Assembly (NCBI GenBank): GCA_964237235.1
Contig: CAXSGY010000002.1
Coordinates: 1 to 64,000 of the forward strand
DNA from: GCA-002050365 sp964237235
GTDB lineage: Bacteria; Acidobacteriota; Blastocatellia; Pyrinomonadales; Pyrinomonadaceae
Length of the DNA stretch: 64,000 bases
Direction: 5' to 3'
Numbering within the stretch: the first letter of the stretch is position 1; every line of letters starts with the position of its first letter. The position numbers and the translations under genes were made by a program. Under the pieces are notes generated by a model that had not been told where the DNA came from, did not search any database, and saw only the letters and a program-made list of their open reading frames with translations. This document shows positions 36,399 through 45,369 of the stretch, piece after piece.

Positions 36399-37364
36399 TT
36401 GAAAACTTTTTCCGCTTCCAACTCAAAAATCCTGATCGTCGGCGACGTAATGCTCGACCGTTACTGGTGGGGACGCGTCAACCGCATCTCGCCCGAAGCT
36501 CCTGTGCCAATCGTTTTTCTGGAAAGAACGACGGTCAACCTGGGCGGCGCAGCCAATGTCGCCGCGAACGTCGAGGGCTTAGGCGCAACGCCTATTCTCG
36601 CCGGAATCGTCGGCGCGGACGCGGAAGCCGATTTGTTTACGCGTCGGTTATCCGAAAAAAATATCAGTTCTGATTTTTTAATCAAAAGCGCGAATTCACA
36701 GACCATCGTCAAAACGCGCATCGTCGCGCACAGTCAACAGGTCGTCAGAATCGACCAGGAATCAAAGCTGGTTCTCGATGCCGAAGAGAAAAAAGTTTTT
36801 TGGAACGGGCTTGAAAAATCGCTCGACCGAATGGATATGATTATAATTTCCGATTACGGAAAGGGAACGATTACCGAAGATTTAGCCGTGCGTCTGATAA
36901 CGACAGCGAAAAAGAATAATATAAAAATATTAATAGATCCGAAAGGCAAGGATTATCGAAAATACAGCGGCGCGACGCTTCTGAAGCCGAACCGCTCTGA
37001 AATTGCGGAAGTGTGTCAATTAGAATCCACAGATCAAACGACGCTCGTTGCGGCGGGGCAAAAAATGCTCGAGGAATTATCGCTCGAAGCGATTTTGATC
37101 ACGCAGGGCGAAGATGGAATGACTTTAATTGAAAAAAACAAACCGGTTTTGTATATTCCCGGAACAGCCCGCCAGGTTTACGACGTAACCGGAGCCGGCG
37201 ACACGGTGATCGCCGGTGCGGCGGTTGCCTTAAGCGGCGGCGCGAATTATGCGGAGGCGGCGCAGTTTGCAAGCATCTGCGCCGGACTGGTCGTCGAGGA
37301 AATCGGCACGACCGCGATTTCAAAACGGATGCTCGAAAATCTCTCGAACGAACGGACGGCGTGA
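36399..37364 (+). CDS. hldA: D-glycero-beta-D-manno-heptose-7-phosphate kinase (HldA / RfaE domain 1)
   Basis: A PfkB/ribokinase-family enzyme of 321 residues: ILIVGDVMLDRYWWGRVNRI (about 11-30), PEAPVPIVFLERT, the glycine pair VNLGGAANVAANV and the catalytic anion hole YDVTGAGDTVIAGA near 260-273. It matches the N-terminal half of HldE with no trace of the C-terminal half, which is supplied by the fused gene just upstream. It starts at TTG 36399. A copy of the GCGTCTGATAACG motif lies at 36890. The enzyme phosphorylates heptose-7-phosphate at C1 for the polysaccharide or lipopolysaccharide core. Confidence 0.9.
   Translation: MKTFSASNSKILIVGDVMLDRYWWGRVNRISPEAPVPIVFLERTTVNLGGAANVAANVEGLGATPILAGIVGADAEADLFTRRLSEKNISSDFLIKSANSQTIVKTRIVAHSQQVVRIDQESKLVLDAEEKKVFWNGLEKSLDRMDMIIISDYGKGTITEDLAVRLITTAKKNNIKILIDPKGKDYRKYSGATLLKPNRSEIAEVCQLESTDQTTLVAAGQKMLEELSLEAILITQGEDGMTLIEKNKPVLYIPGTARQVYDVTGAGDTVIAGAAVALSGGANYAEAAQFASICAGLVVEEIGTTAISKRMLENLSNERTA
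36890..36902 (+). repeat. Dispersed motif GCGTCTGATAACG, copy 2
   Basis: Exact copy inside hldA, same direction as the gene. Confidence 0.8.
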
Positions 37365-37599
37365 ATTGCCGGAGAATTTAATTTTACTTTGAGCGACTTT
37401 GAGCGACAAAAACTCAATTTAATTTTGAAAGAATAATTCTGGAAAAAGATTTTCTACGTTTGCGTCAATGCGGCAAAATAAATTTAATTTCTGCAAAGAA
37501 ATAAAAGTGCAAACCAAGAATAAAAAACCATTCCGGGATTATCGAGAAAAAAATCTAAGGAACGGAGAATCTAAAAATTCTCAACTATAAATTCCGAAA

Positions 37600-38832
37600 A
37601 TGAAGCATAATGCGGGATTAAACCGAAAGCCGATTATCTTAATCGTCTGCAATTTTTATCTGCCGGGTTATAAAGCGGGCGGTGGTTTGCGGACGGTCGT
37701 GCATATGGTTGAACGGTTTCAGAATAAATTCGATTTTCGGGTGATCACGCAGGATTGCGACAGCGATTATATTAAATACGATTCGATAAAAACGAATGAA
37801 TGGAACGATGTAAATGGAATAAAAGTTTTTTATTTGTCCAAAGGCAATCTGAAACCACATAAATTACGCAAGCTGATCAACGAAATGAATCCCGATTCGA
37901 TTTATCTGAACAGCGTCTTTTCGGTTTTGTCCATATACGTGCTGACGCTTCGGAAATTGAAACTTATTCCGAAGACGAACATCATCGTCGCTCCCGAAGG
38001 CGAGTTAAGCGAGAGCGCATTGCAGCTAAAAGCCCTCAAGAAAAAAGCATTCGTCAATTTTGCGTGGAAGACTAAAATCTACGAAAATTTAATCTGGAAA
38101 GCGACGAACGAAACGGAGCAAAGGCAAGTCGAACAATTCAGCAAGCAACAAAAGAGAATTTTCATCGCTCCGAATATGCCGGCTAAAGTTCTTCTGGAAA
38201 CTTATCAACAGAGCCTTAAACCTCTAAAAATAAAAGGCGCGGCGAAATTCGTGTTTCTGTCGAGAATGATGAAGACGAAAAATTTCAATTGGCTGGTAAA
38301 GAATTTGTTTAAAGTTGAAGGAAAACTCGAGATAGATGTTTACGGACCGATTGAAGACGAAATTTACTGGCGGGAAACGCAAAAAAATATCGCCGAATTG
38401 CCCGAAAACATTAAAATAAATTACAAAGGTTCGCTCGCTTACGAACGAGTTCTCGAAACGCTTTTCGAATATCAATTTTTCATTTTGCCGACGCTCGGCG
38501 AAAATTTCGGTCATGTTTTTATCGAGGCTTTAGCGGCGGGCTGCCCTTTAATCATCAGCGACCGAACTCCCTGGAGAAATTTGCAAAAGGAAAATATCGG
38601 TTGGGATATTCCGCTCGAAGATGCAGAAAAATGGCTTGAAACAATCAACGAATGCTTGTGTTTAGACGATAAAAGCTATACTAACATATCAGCTAATGCC
38701 CGGAATTTCGCTCAAAAATGGCTTTCCGATCCGCAAGTCGAAAGTGGTACTTTAAAGGTTTTACAGTACCGTTCAAGCGATACATTATCGAAACGAGCTT
38801 TTGGCACGGAAACAACTGAAACAGAACTATAA
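37600..38832 (+). CDS. Glycosyltransferase, group 1
   Basis: A GT-B fold protein of 410 residues. The N-terminal region has ILIVCNFYLPGYKAGGGLRTV (acceptor-side glycine loop) and NIIVAPEGELSESALQLK. The C-terminal donor site ILPTLGENFGHVFIEALAAG (about 302-321) has the E-x7-E pattern. A 235-base gap with no recognised gene separates it from hldA, so a fresh promoter or a processing site may exist there, although I see no convincing consensus. It overlaps an upstream extension of the next reading frame but not the next chosen start. Confidence 0.86.
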   Translation: MKHNAGLNRKPIILIVCNFYLPGYKAGGGLRTVVHMVERFQNKFDFRVITQDCDSDYIKYDSIKTNEWNDVNGIKVFYLSKGNLKPHKLRKLINEMNPDSIYLNSVFSVLSIYVLTLRKLKLIPKTNIIVAPEGELSESALQLKALKKKAFVNFAWKTKIYENLIWKATNETEQRQVEQFSKQQKRIFIAPNMPAKVLLETYQQSLKPLKIKGAAKFVFLSRMMKTKNFNWLVKNLFKVEGKLEIDVYGPIEDEIYWRETQKNIAELPENIKINYKGSLAYERVLETLFEYQFFILPTLGENFGHVFIEALAAGCPLIISDRTPWRNLQKENIGWDIPLEDAEKWLETINECLCLDDKSYTNISANARNFAQKWLSDPQVESGTLKVLQYRSSDTLSKRAFGTETTETEL

Positions 38833-38893
38833 AGTTTTAATTGAAGAGTTGGCGCGCCAACGTTTAAGAAGGAACTTCAAGTATAAATTGGCA

Positions 38894-39787
38894 ATGAAAA
38901 TACTTATCATCGGGGCGAGCGGAATGCTCGGACATAAATTGGTGCAGGTTCTCGGTCAAAAATTAGAGGTGTGGGCGACGATTCGAGGAAATTTCAAAGA
39001 GATTGAACAATTTGGAATAATTAACCGCGAACGTCTTCTCGAACACGTCTCGATTGAGGAATTCTCGACAGTCGAAGCGGCGGTAAAATCAATTAAACCG
39101 GCAGTCATAATCAATGCGACGGGCATTATCAAACAAATTCCGAGCGCAAGCGATGTTATTAAGACTTTGAACGTCAACTCGATATTCCCCAATCAGTTGG
39201 CGAATTTAGCCGCCGAAGAACGAGCGAGGTTGATTTTAATCAGCACCGACTGCGTGTTCAGCGGTCGAAAAGGTCTTTATAAGGAAACCGACATTACCGA
39301 CGCGAGCGATTTATACGGGCGCAGCAAGCAACTGGGCGAAGTGTCGGAAGGTGATTGTCTGACGCTTCGAACATCAATTATCGGGCGTGAATTAAAAACC
39401 GCACACGGGCTGCTTGAATGGTTTTTGAATGCGCCGGAGAAAAGCGTTAAGGGTTATAAAAACGCCGTATTTTCGGGTTTTCCAACCGTCGTGCTGGCTG
39501 AAATTATTGCCGCTGTGATCGAAAAACATCCGCATCTGAAGGGTTTGTATCACGTTTCGAGCGAACCGATTAATAAATTCGATCTTTTGCATATAATCAG
39601 GGAATTTTACAAACTCGAAAAGAATATCGAATTGTTCGAGGATTTTGTGATCGACCGCAGTCTGGATTCGACCGAATTCAGAAATGCCGTCAATTTTCAA
39701 CCTAAGAGTTGGCGCGAAATGATCGAAGAAATGTGGGCGGACGACAAATTCGGCGGAATTTATCAAAATATAAATCAACAGACGTAA
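38894..39787 (+). CDS. SDR-family sugar-nucleotide reductase, RmlD-like
   Basis: Starts at ATG 38894 with ILIIGASGMLGHKLVQVLG, the NAD(P)-binding motif. It continues with INATGIIKQIPSA, LILISTDCVFSGRKGLYKE and the catalytic YGRSKQLGE. The fold matches dTDP-4-dehydrorhamnose reductase and its relatives in capsule loci that reduce 4-keto sugars. The frame extends upstream to 38801, inside the preceding gene, but the domain starts at 38894. The following gene is a UDP-GlcNAc 2-epimerase; the pair resembles capsule cassettes that make UDP-N-acetyl-fucosamine-type sugars, which is only a suggestion. Confidence 0.82.
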   Translation: MKILIIGASGMLGHKLVQVLGQKLEVWATIRGNFKEIEQFGIINRERLLEHVSIEEFSTVEAAVKSIKPAVIINATGIIKQIPSASDVIKTLNVNSIFPNQLANLAAEERARLILISTDCVFSGRKGLYKETDITDASDLYGRSKQLGEVSEGDCLTLRTSIIGRELKTAHGLLEWFLNAPEKSVKGYKNAVFSGFPTVVLAEIIAAVIEKHPHLKGLYHVSSEPINKFDLLHIIREFYKLEKNIELFEDFVIDRSLDSTEFRNAVNFQPKSWREMIEEMWADDKFGGIYQNINQQT

Positions 39788-39866
39788 AGCGTCGCGCGCC
39801 GAAATTTGAAAGCATTAAAATGCGCTCGAAGCGATTTTGAAAGACGGCGAAAATATTAAAAAGTTT

Positions 39867-40967
39867 ATGAAGGTATTGACGATTTTCGGGACGCGCCCGG
39901 AGATAATTCGTTTGAGTTTGATTTTAAAAATACTCGACCGGTACTGCCAGCATACGACGGTGCATACCGGACAGAATTTTCACGAAAGTCTGAGCGACAT
40001 TTTTATAAAGGATTTACAGGTGCGACCGCCGGACGAACATTTCGGCATCAAATCGAGCAGCTTCGGCGACCAAGCCGGACAAATTTTAACCCGGACGGGC
40101 GAGGTGCTGGAAAAATACAAGCCTGACAAAGTATTGATACTGGGCGATACGAACAGCGCGTTGGCGGCGATTGTCGCTGCCCGCCAGGGAATTCCGGTTT
40201 TTCATATGGAGGCGGGCAACCGCTGTTTCGACAACCGTGTGCCGGAGGAAATCAACCGCCGCATCATCGATCATTCGAGCCAGATTTTGCTGCCCTATAC
40301 CGAACGCAGCAAGGAAAATCTCGTCAGCGAAGGAATCGAGCGCGAACGTATATATATTACCGGAAATCCGATTAAAGAAGTTCTCGATTATTTTTCCGAA
40401 CAAATTGACCAAAGCGATGCCCTGCAAAAATTCGGGGTCAGCGAGGGAGATTATTTTCTGGTTACACTGCATCGTTCGGAAAATGTTGACGAAGCGGAGC
40501 GGTTTGCGAAAATTTTACGGGGATTTAACGCCGTCGTCGAAAAATTCGGTAAAAAAATGCTCGTCAGCGTGCATCCGCGGACGGCGGAAAAAATGTCGAA
40601 ATTCGGTTTGAACGTCGCTTCCGAGAAAATTATGCTGCTCGAGCCGCTCGGCTTTTTCGATTTCGTCAAGCTCGAAAAAAACGCGCTGGCGGTTTTAACC
40701 GACAGCGGGACGGTGCAGGAAGAATGCGCCATTTTCGGCGTGCCGAACGTCACGTTGCGCGACGTGACCGAACGCCCCGAAACAATCGAATGCGGCAGCA
40801 ATATTTTAAGCGGCGCGGAAACCGTTTCGATTTTAAGAGCCGTCGAGATGGCAATTTCGCAAACGAAAGACTGGTCGCCGCCGAAGGATTATCTGGTCGA
40901 AAACGTGTCCCGGACGGTCAGCCGGATTATACTCGGCTACACGAGCCTTCGGAAACATTCGAGCTGA
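39867..40967 (+). CDS. wecB: UDP-N-acetylglucosamine 2-epimerase (non-hydrolysing)
   Basis: Typical WecB/MnaA sequence from MKVLTIFGTRPEIIRLS: VHTGQNFHESLSDIF, VLILGDTNSALAAIVAAR, FHMEAGNRCFDNRVPEEINR, TLHRSENVDEA and VLTDSGTVQEECAIFGVP. It interconverts UDP-GlcNAc and UDP-ManNAc or a related epimer. I chose ATG 39867, which gives 366 residues, the usual size; the frame is open from 39837 but the extension has no domain content. It lies between the RmlD-like reductase and a family 4 glycosyltransferase. Confidence 0.93.
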   Translation: MKVLTIFGTRPEIIRLSLILKILDRYCQHTTVHTGQNFHESLSDIFIKDLQVRPPDEHFGIKSSSFGDQAGQILTRTGEVLEKYKPDKVLILGDTNSALAAIVAARQGIPVFHMEAGNRCFDNRVPEEINRRIIDHSSQILLPYTERSKENLVSEGIERERIYITGNPIKEVLDYFSEQIDQSDALQKFGVSEGDYFLVTLHRSENVDEAERFAKILRGFNAVVEKFGKKMLVSVHPRTAEKMSKFGLNVASEKIMLLEPLGFFDFVKLEKNALAVLTDSGTVQEECAIFGVPNVTLRDVTERPETIECGSNILSGAETVSILRAVEMAISQTKDWSPPKDYLVENVSRTVSRIILGYTSLRKHSS

Positions 40968-41000
40968 AAAAAAAGCCCTTTGAGAAATTTTTAAAAGAAA

Positions 41001-42305
41001 ATGTTGGAAACCGGTCCGGCGCGAAAACAAAAAAATGCAGACGCGCCGTCTGAAAAAACAAAGCGTTTATGGGTTGTCACGGAATTATATTATCCGGAAA
41101 ACAATCAAACCGGCTATTATTTAACGAAAATAGCCGAGGGCTTGGCGGAAAAGTTCGATGTCAGAGCGATCTGCGGGCAACCGAATTACGCCAAGCGCGG
41201 CGTGCGCGCGCCGAAGAGGGAAAGACATCGAAACGTGGAAATTTTTCGCGTCTGGGGAACGACGCTCAACAAAGACGTTTTATTTTTGCGCTTGATAAAT
41301 ATGCTGACGCTCGGCGCGTCGATATTTCTGAAAACGCTTTTTAAGGTAAAAAAAACGGATGAGATAATCGTCGTGTCCGCGCCGCCGACGCTGCCGTTCC
41401 TCGCCGCCGTCGCCGCCAAAATTCGACGTTGCGAATACGATCTGATCATTCAGGATAAATACCCGGAAATCTTAATCGCAGTCGGCAAATCGAAACCCGA
41501 TTCGGTGTTTATCAAAATTCTCAATCGTCTGAACCGTCGGCTTTACAATAACGCTAAAAAAATAATTGTCGTCGGGCGCGATATGCGCGAATTGGTCGAA
41601 AGTCAGCTTGACGAAGAATTCCGCGCACCGGGAAAAATTTATGTCATACCGAATTGGGCATCGCTCGAAGAAGTCGCGCCGCAGCCGCGCGATTCGAATC
41701 CGCTGCTGCGCGAACTCGGGCTTCTGGAAAAATTCGTTTTTTTATATGCGGGCAATATGGGGCATCCGCAAGATTTGGAAACGATTGTCGAATGTGCAGA
41801 CCTGTTAAAAAACGACGCGCGCTTTCATTTTTTATTTATCGGTTCGGGCGTGAAAAGAAAATGGCTTCAGAGAGAAGTCTCCGAAAAACAAATCGGGAAT
41901 ATTACGATTCTGCCGCCGCGCCCGCGCGACGGGCAGCAAATATTTCTCAACGCCTGCGATGTCGGTTTAGTGCCGCTCGTCGAAAAAATGCGCGGCGTGG
42001 CGATGCCGAGCCGGACATACAATCTGCTCGCCGCCGGCAAACCAATTTTGGCTTTAACCGAACACGGCTCGGAAGTCGAGCGGGTCATAGACGAGGAACA
42101 AGTCGGTTGGAGCGTCGCGCCGCTCGATGTCGGAAAACTTTACGAGACAATCCTGAAAATATACGACGAGAAGGAAAGATTGCCGGCGATGAGCGAGGCG
42201 GCGAGGACGGCAGCTCTAAAAAAATACTCCCTCGAAACCGCCGTCGAAAAATATCAAACGGCGATTGGAAAGAATTTAATTGCGTCTGATAACGTATATA
42301 ATTAA
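41001..42305 (+). CDS. Glycosyltransferase family 4, WbuB-like
   Basis: A 434-residue GT-B enzyme: VVTELYYPENNQTGYYLTKI at the start, then VVSAPPTLPFLAAVAAKI, YAGNMGHPQDLETIVECADL and the donor region DVGLVPLVEKMRGVAMPSRTYNLLAAGKPI. It resembles WbuB-type transferases that add an N-acetyl amino sugar, which fits the WecB epimerase just upstream. The last codons (ASDNVYN) are formed partly by a copy of the dispersed GCGTCTGATAACG motif at 42282. Confidence 0.87.
   Translation: MLETGPARKQKNADAPSEKTKRLWVVTELYYPENNQTGYYLTKIAEGLAEKFDVRAICGQPNYAKRGVRAPKRERHRNVEIFRVWGTTLNKDVLFLRLINMLTLGASIFLKTLFKVKKTDEIIVVSAPPTLPFLAAVAAKIRRCEYDLIIQDKYPEILIAVGKSKPDSVFIKILNRLNRRLYNNAKKIIVVGRDMRELVESQLDEEFRAPGKIYVIPNWASLEEVAPQPRDSNPLLRELGLLEKFVFLYAGNMGHPQDLETIVECADLLKNDARFHFLFIGSGVKRKWLQREVSEKQIGNITILPPRPRDGQQIFLNACDVGLVPLVEKMRGVAMPSRTYNLLAAGKPILALTEHGSEVERVIDEEQVGWSVAPLDVGKLYETILKIYDEKERLPAMSEAARTAALKKYSLETAVEKYQTAIGKNLIASDNVYN
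42282..42294 (+). repeat. Dispersed motif GCGTCTGATAACG, copy 3
   Basis: Exact copy at the very end of the family 4 glycosyltransferase gene, encoding ASDN just before the stop. Confidence 0.8.
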
Positions 42306-42342
42306 CTTAATGTATATTATGAAACTAATTTCATAAAAGCTT

Positions 42343-43350
42343 ATGAATGTTTTAGTAACCGGCGCAACCGGGTTTATCGGTGCGGAGATAGTTTTAGAGT
42401 TATCCAGAAACAACTTTAATGTGACGAGCCTTGCCGGACACAAAACAAAACCTAAAATGCAGTCGTCCGGAGCGTCAAAAATATTCCGCGCCGACATTTC
42501 TCGATTTGAAAATTTGCAGGAGCTTTGCGAGTTAGAGGATATTGACGCGGTCGTTCATACGGCTGGGCTGGCGCATCAATTCGGCGATACGAAAAAAGAA
42601 GCCTTCGACGCGGTCAATGTCTTGGGCGCGAAAAACGTCGCACAGATGGCGGTTTCCCTTGGGGCGAAACAATTTATCTTGATCGGTTCAACTGCAGTTT
42701 ATGCGCCGTTGGCAAAAGCCGTGGCGAAAAATCATAAAAGATATACACCGATCACTGAAGAGTCAAAACTGCAACCGCCGACTTTGTATGCCGAAAGCAA
42801 ATTGCGGGCGGAACAAATTTGCGTCGAAATCTGTGAAAAAAATAAAATACCCTTAACCGTTCTGCGTCTCGCGCCGGTCATCGGCGAAGCGAATGTCGGC
42901 AACGTCCGACGTTTAATCGAAGCGATTGAGAGGGGACGGTTTGTATGGGTCGGAAAAGGTGAAAATTACAAATCTTTAATTTATAAAAATGATGTCGCGA
43001 GGGCTTGCATTGAAGTATTGAGAAAAAAAACGGGCAACACCGAAATATTTAATTTAGCGGCAAAACCTATGCTTTTGAAGGAATTTGTGGAGGAAATCGC
43101 CGCGCGTTTGAATAAAAAAATTCCGAAGCTGTATGTGCCGGAAAATCTTTTGCGACCGGTGTTTCGCCTGAACTCGAAAATATTCAAAATCGGGCGAATC
43201 CAGAGGTTATCAAATACGGTCGAAAAATGGCTTGCGGACGACGTATATTCGGCGGAAAAAATCAAAGCGCGCTACGGATTCGAGCCGCAAACTTCGATTG
43301 CCGAAGCGATTCGCAGACAAATCGAATCGTTTCAAAATCGTAAATCGTGA
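42343..43350 (+). CDS. NAD-dependent epimerase/dehydratase
   Basis: An extended SDR of 335 residues with VLVTGATGFIGAEIVLELS (residues 3-21), VHTAGLAHQFG, FILIGSTAVY and the catalytic LYAESKLRAEQ (Tyr/Lys). The C-terminal part resembles UDP-glucose 4-epimerase-like or 4-ketoreductase enzymes often found directly before a WecA-like transferase. The exact sugar is unknown. Confidence 0.85.
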   Translation: MNVLVTGATGFIGAEIVLELSRNNFNVTSLAGHKTKPKMQSSGASKIFRADISRFENLQELCELEDIDAVVHTAGLAHQFGDTKKEAFDAVNVLGAKNVAQMAVSLGAKQFILIGSTAVYAPLAKAVAKNHKRYTPITEESKLQPPTLYAESKLRAEQICVEICEKNKIPLTVLRLAPVIGEANVGNVRRLIEAIERGRFVWVGKGENYKSLIYKNDVARACIEVLRKKTGNTEIFNLAAKPMLLKEFVEEIAARLNKKIPKLYVPENLLRPVFRLNSKIFKIGRIQRLSNTVEKWLADDVYSAEKIKARYGFEPQTSIAEAIRRQIESFQNRKS

Positions 43351-43364
43351 ATCGTTTACGATTT
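43335..43364 (+). other. Inverted repeat at the end of the epimerase gene
   Basis: AAATCGTAAA (43335-43344) and TTTACGATTT (43355-43364) are exact 10-bp inverted arms around a 10-base loop that contains the stop codon. There is no T-run after it, so it is a weak terminator at best, perhaps an mRNA-stabilising hairpin. Confidence 0.4.
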
Positions 43365-43469
43365 ATTGCAGGATTTACACTTTAAACTTTTTGAAACCGG
43401 CAATCTTCAAAAATAAAATGACGGAAAAAAAAGGCAAAAAAAATTAATAAATAAAATAACACTTAAAAA

Positions 43470-44429
43470 TTGCAAATTTACGAATGGATAATTTTTATAT
43501 GCGTTTTTTTTCTCTCCTATATCGGAGTGAAAATCTTTCGCCAATGGAGTTTGCGGCGGAATTTATTCGACATACCGAACGAGCGAAGCTCGCACAGCGT
43601 CCCGACGGCGCGCGGCGGCGGCTTGATCATCGTCGTCATTTGTTTGACCGCATATATTTCAAAGGCATTTTTGAACGGAGGCAATTTAGAGTACGGGTAT
43701 CTGGCGGGCGCGGCTTTAATCGCGTTGATCAGCTGGCTCGACGATTTATATTCGATATCGTTTCAATGGCGGTTTGCCGTACACGCGCTCGCGGCGGGTT
43801 TAATCGTGTCCACGCTCGGGTTTTTCAGTGAAATAGAATTTCCTTTTTTGTTTAAAATTGAAACGGGTTGGTGCGGCGTTCCGCTGACGTTTTTGTGGAT
43901 CGTCTGGATGACCAACGCCTTTAATTTTATGGACGGCATCGACGGCATCGCCGGAATGCAGGCTTTGACGGCGGGACTCGGCTGGTATCTGTGCGGAACG
44001 ATTTTAAATTTTCCGTCAAACGGATTTTACGGCGGCATCGTCGCCTTTGCGACGCTCGGCTTTTTAATACAGAACTGGCAGCCGGCGAAAATCTTTATGG
44101 GCGATGTCGGCAGCGCGTTTCTGGGATTTACATTCGCCGTGTTGCCCCTTCTGGCGCGGCGCGAAAATCTGCAAGCCGGGGCGGGCGATGCATCTTTTTT
44201 GTGGATTTTGGGGATGATTTTAATCTGGACGTTTATTTTGGATACGGTTTCGACCTTTATCAGGCGCGTTTTGAACCGCGAGAGAGTCTGGGAAGCGCAT
44301 CGCGGACATTTTTATCAGAAACTCGTGATCAGAGGCTTTTCGCACCGGACGGTCGCCGGTCTATACGGTCTCGTTTCGGCTCTGACCGTTCTTTTAACTG
44401 TTTTTTTGATTATGAAAAAAATGCGGTAG
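43470..44429 (+). CDS. WecA/MraY-family glycosyl-1-phosphate transferase
   Basis: A polytopic membrane enzyme (319 aa) with about nine to eleven helices and the signature loops of the family: DIPNERSSHSVPTARGGG (about 35-52), SWLDDLYSI near 88-96, NAFNFMDGIDGIAG near 148-161 and a late EAHRGHFYQKL loop with the His-rich element. It transfers a sugar-1-phosphate from a UDP sugar to undecaprenyl phosphate, starting repeat-unit assembly at the cytoplasmic face. It starts at TTG 43470. It is the last gene of the classic polysaccharide set. Confidence 0.92.
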   Translation: MQIYEWIIFICVFFLSYIGVKIFRQWSLRRNLFDIPNERSSHSVPTARGGGLIIVVICLTAYISKAFLNGGNLEYGYLAGAALIALISWLDDLYSISFQWRFAVHALAAGLIVSTLGFFSEIEFPFLFKIETGWCGVPLTFLWIVWMTNAFNFMDGIDGIAGMQALTAGLGWYLCGTILNFPSNGFYGGIVAFATLGFLIQNWQPAKIFMGDVGSAFLGFTFAVLPLLARRENLQAGAGDASFLWILGMILIWTFILDTVSTFIRRVLNRERVWEAHRGHFYQKLVIRGFSHRTVAGLYGLVSALTVLLTVFLIMKKMR

Positions 44430-44454
44430 ACTGATTCGTGGATTTTGTAAATGT

Positions 44455-45312
44455 ATGTGCAAGCCTCAAACGGAAAGGAAAAGCAAGCAAAAATTTGTAG
44501 ATAATTCGATTCAATTTCAAGCGTTCGGCGTGAAGATCGGCATCCGTGCGGAAAAACAGGCGCATCTGGACAAAACGCTCGAACAGCTGGAACGAATTTT
44601 TCCGAAGGGTCTCGAACCGGTCACGTTAAATGAAATCGAATACTGGTTTCGAATCGCGCCGAAACGCGGAAAAAAATTCGATTTATACCGCAACGAAGAA
44701 GTTTTAATCGAGGATTTCGGCGAGGAATTTTTCTTCGAATCGCTCGAAAGCAAAATCCGCGTGACCATCGGCGAATTTGCGCGCGAAAGAGTTTTCCTGC
44801 ACGCGGGCGTGGTCGTTTGGAAGGGCAGGGCGATTGTCATCCCCGGACAGAGCTTTGCCGGCAAAACGACGCTGGTCGCCGCTTTGATAAAAAAAGGCGC
44901 GTTGTATTATTCGGACGAGTACGCGGTTTTAGACGCGCGGGGAGCTGTCCAGCCGTTTCCGAAATGGCTTTCGGTGCGCGGCATCATCGACGAATACACG
45001 CAGCTCGACACGCCGGTCGAATCGCTCGGCGGCGCAGCCGGAACCGAGACGGTCGAGGTCGGTTTGGTTTTACTCGCCAAGTATAAAAAAGGAAAGAAGA
45101 TGCCGAAAAAATGGTCGCCGAAACCGCTCAGCCGCGGGCGCGGAGTTTTAGGAATAATTCCGCACACGATGCCGCTGACAAATAAACCGAAAGAAACCTT
45201 AAACGTCTTGAATAATTTGGCTTCTCGTGCAATAATCATCAGGACTATCAGAGGCGAGGCGGATGAATTCGCCGAAATATTGCTGAAATACTTTGAATCC
45301 GTCACGGATTAG
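44455..45312 (+). CDS. HPr-kinase/phosphorylase-like protein (peptide-modification cassette)
   Basis: Residues about 105-285 match the HprK C-terminal kinase fold: FLHAGVVVWKG with a His at 116, the P-loop PGQSFAGKTT (130-139) and YYSDEYAVLD with the acidic pair (about 152-161). It lacks the N-terminal HprK regulatory domain. Relatives occur next to PqqD-domain and nucleotidyltransferase genes and in lasso-peptide clusters, where such a kinase phosphorylates the precursor. The next two genes here are exactly PqqD and a nucleotidyltransferase, all within 60 bases of one another. Its substrate may therefore be the Cys-rich tail of the next gene; this is inference. Confidence 0.8.
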   Translation: MCKPQTERKSKQKFVDNSIQFQAFGVKIGIRAEKQAHLDKTLEQLERIFPKGLEPVTLNEIEYWFRIAPKRGKKFDLYRNEEVLIEDFGEEFFFESLESKIRVTIGEFARERVFLHAGVVVWKGRAIVIPGQSFAGKTTLVAALIKKGALYYSDEYAVLDARGAVQPFPKWLSVRGIIDEYTQLDTPVESLGGAAGTETVEVGLVLLAKYKKGKKMPKKWSPKPLSRGRGVLGIIPHTMPLTNKPKETLNVLNNLASRAIIIRTIRGEADEFAEILLKYFESVTD

Positions 45313-45369
45313 AAGGTAAAATACGATTTACGAAAGTTTTTTTAAATTTGAGGAGAAATAGGAGAAATT

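Noticed and set aside
37387..37406. Tandem repeat CTTTGAGCGA x2
   Set aside because: Only two units, in a non-coding gap; not enough for a repeat array or binding-site call.
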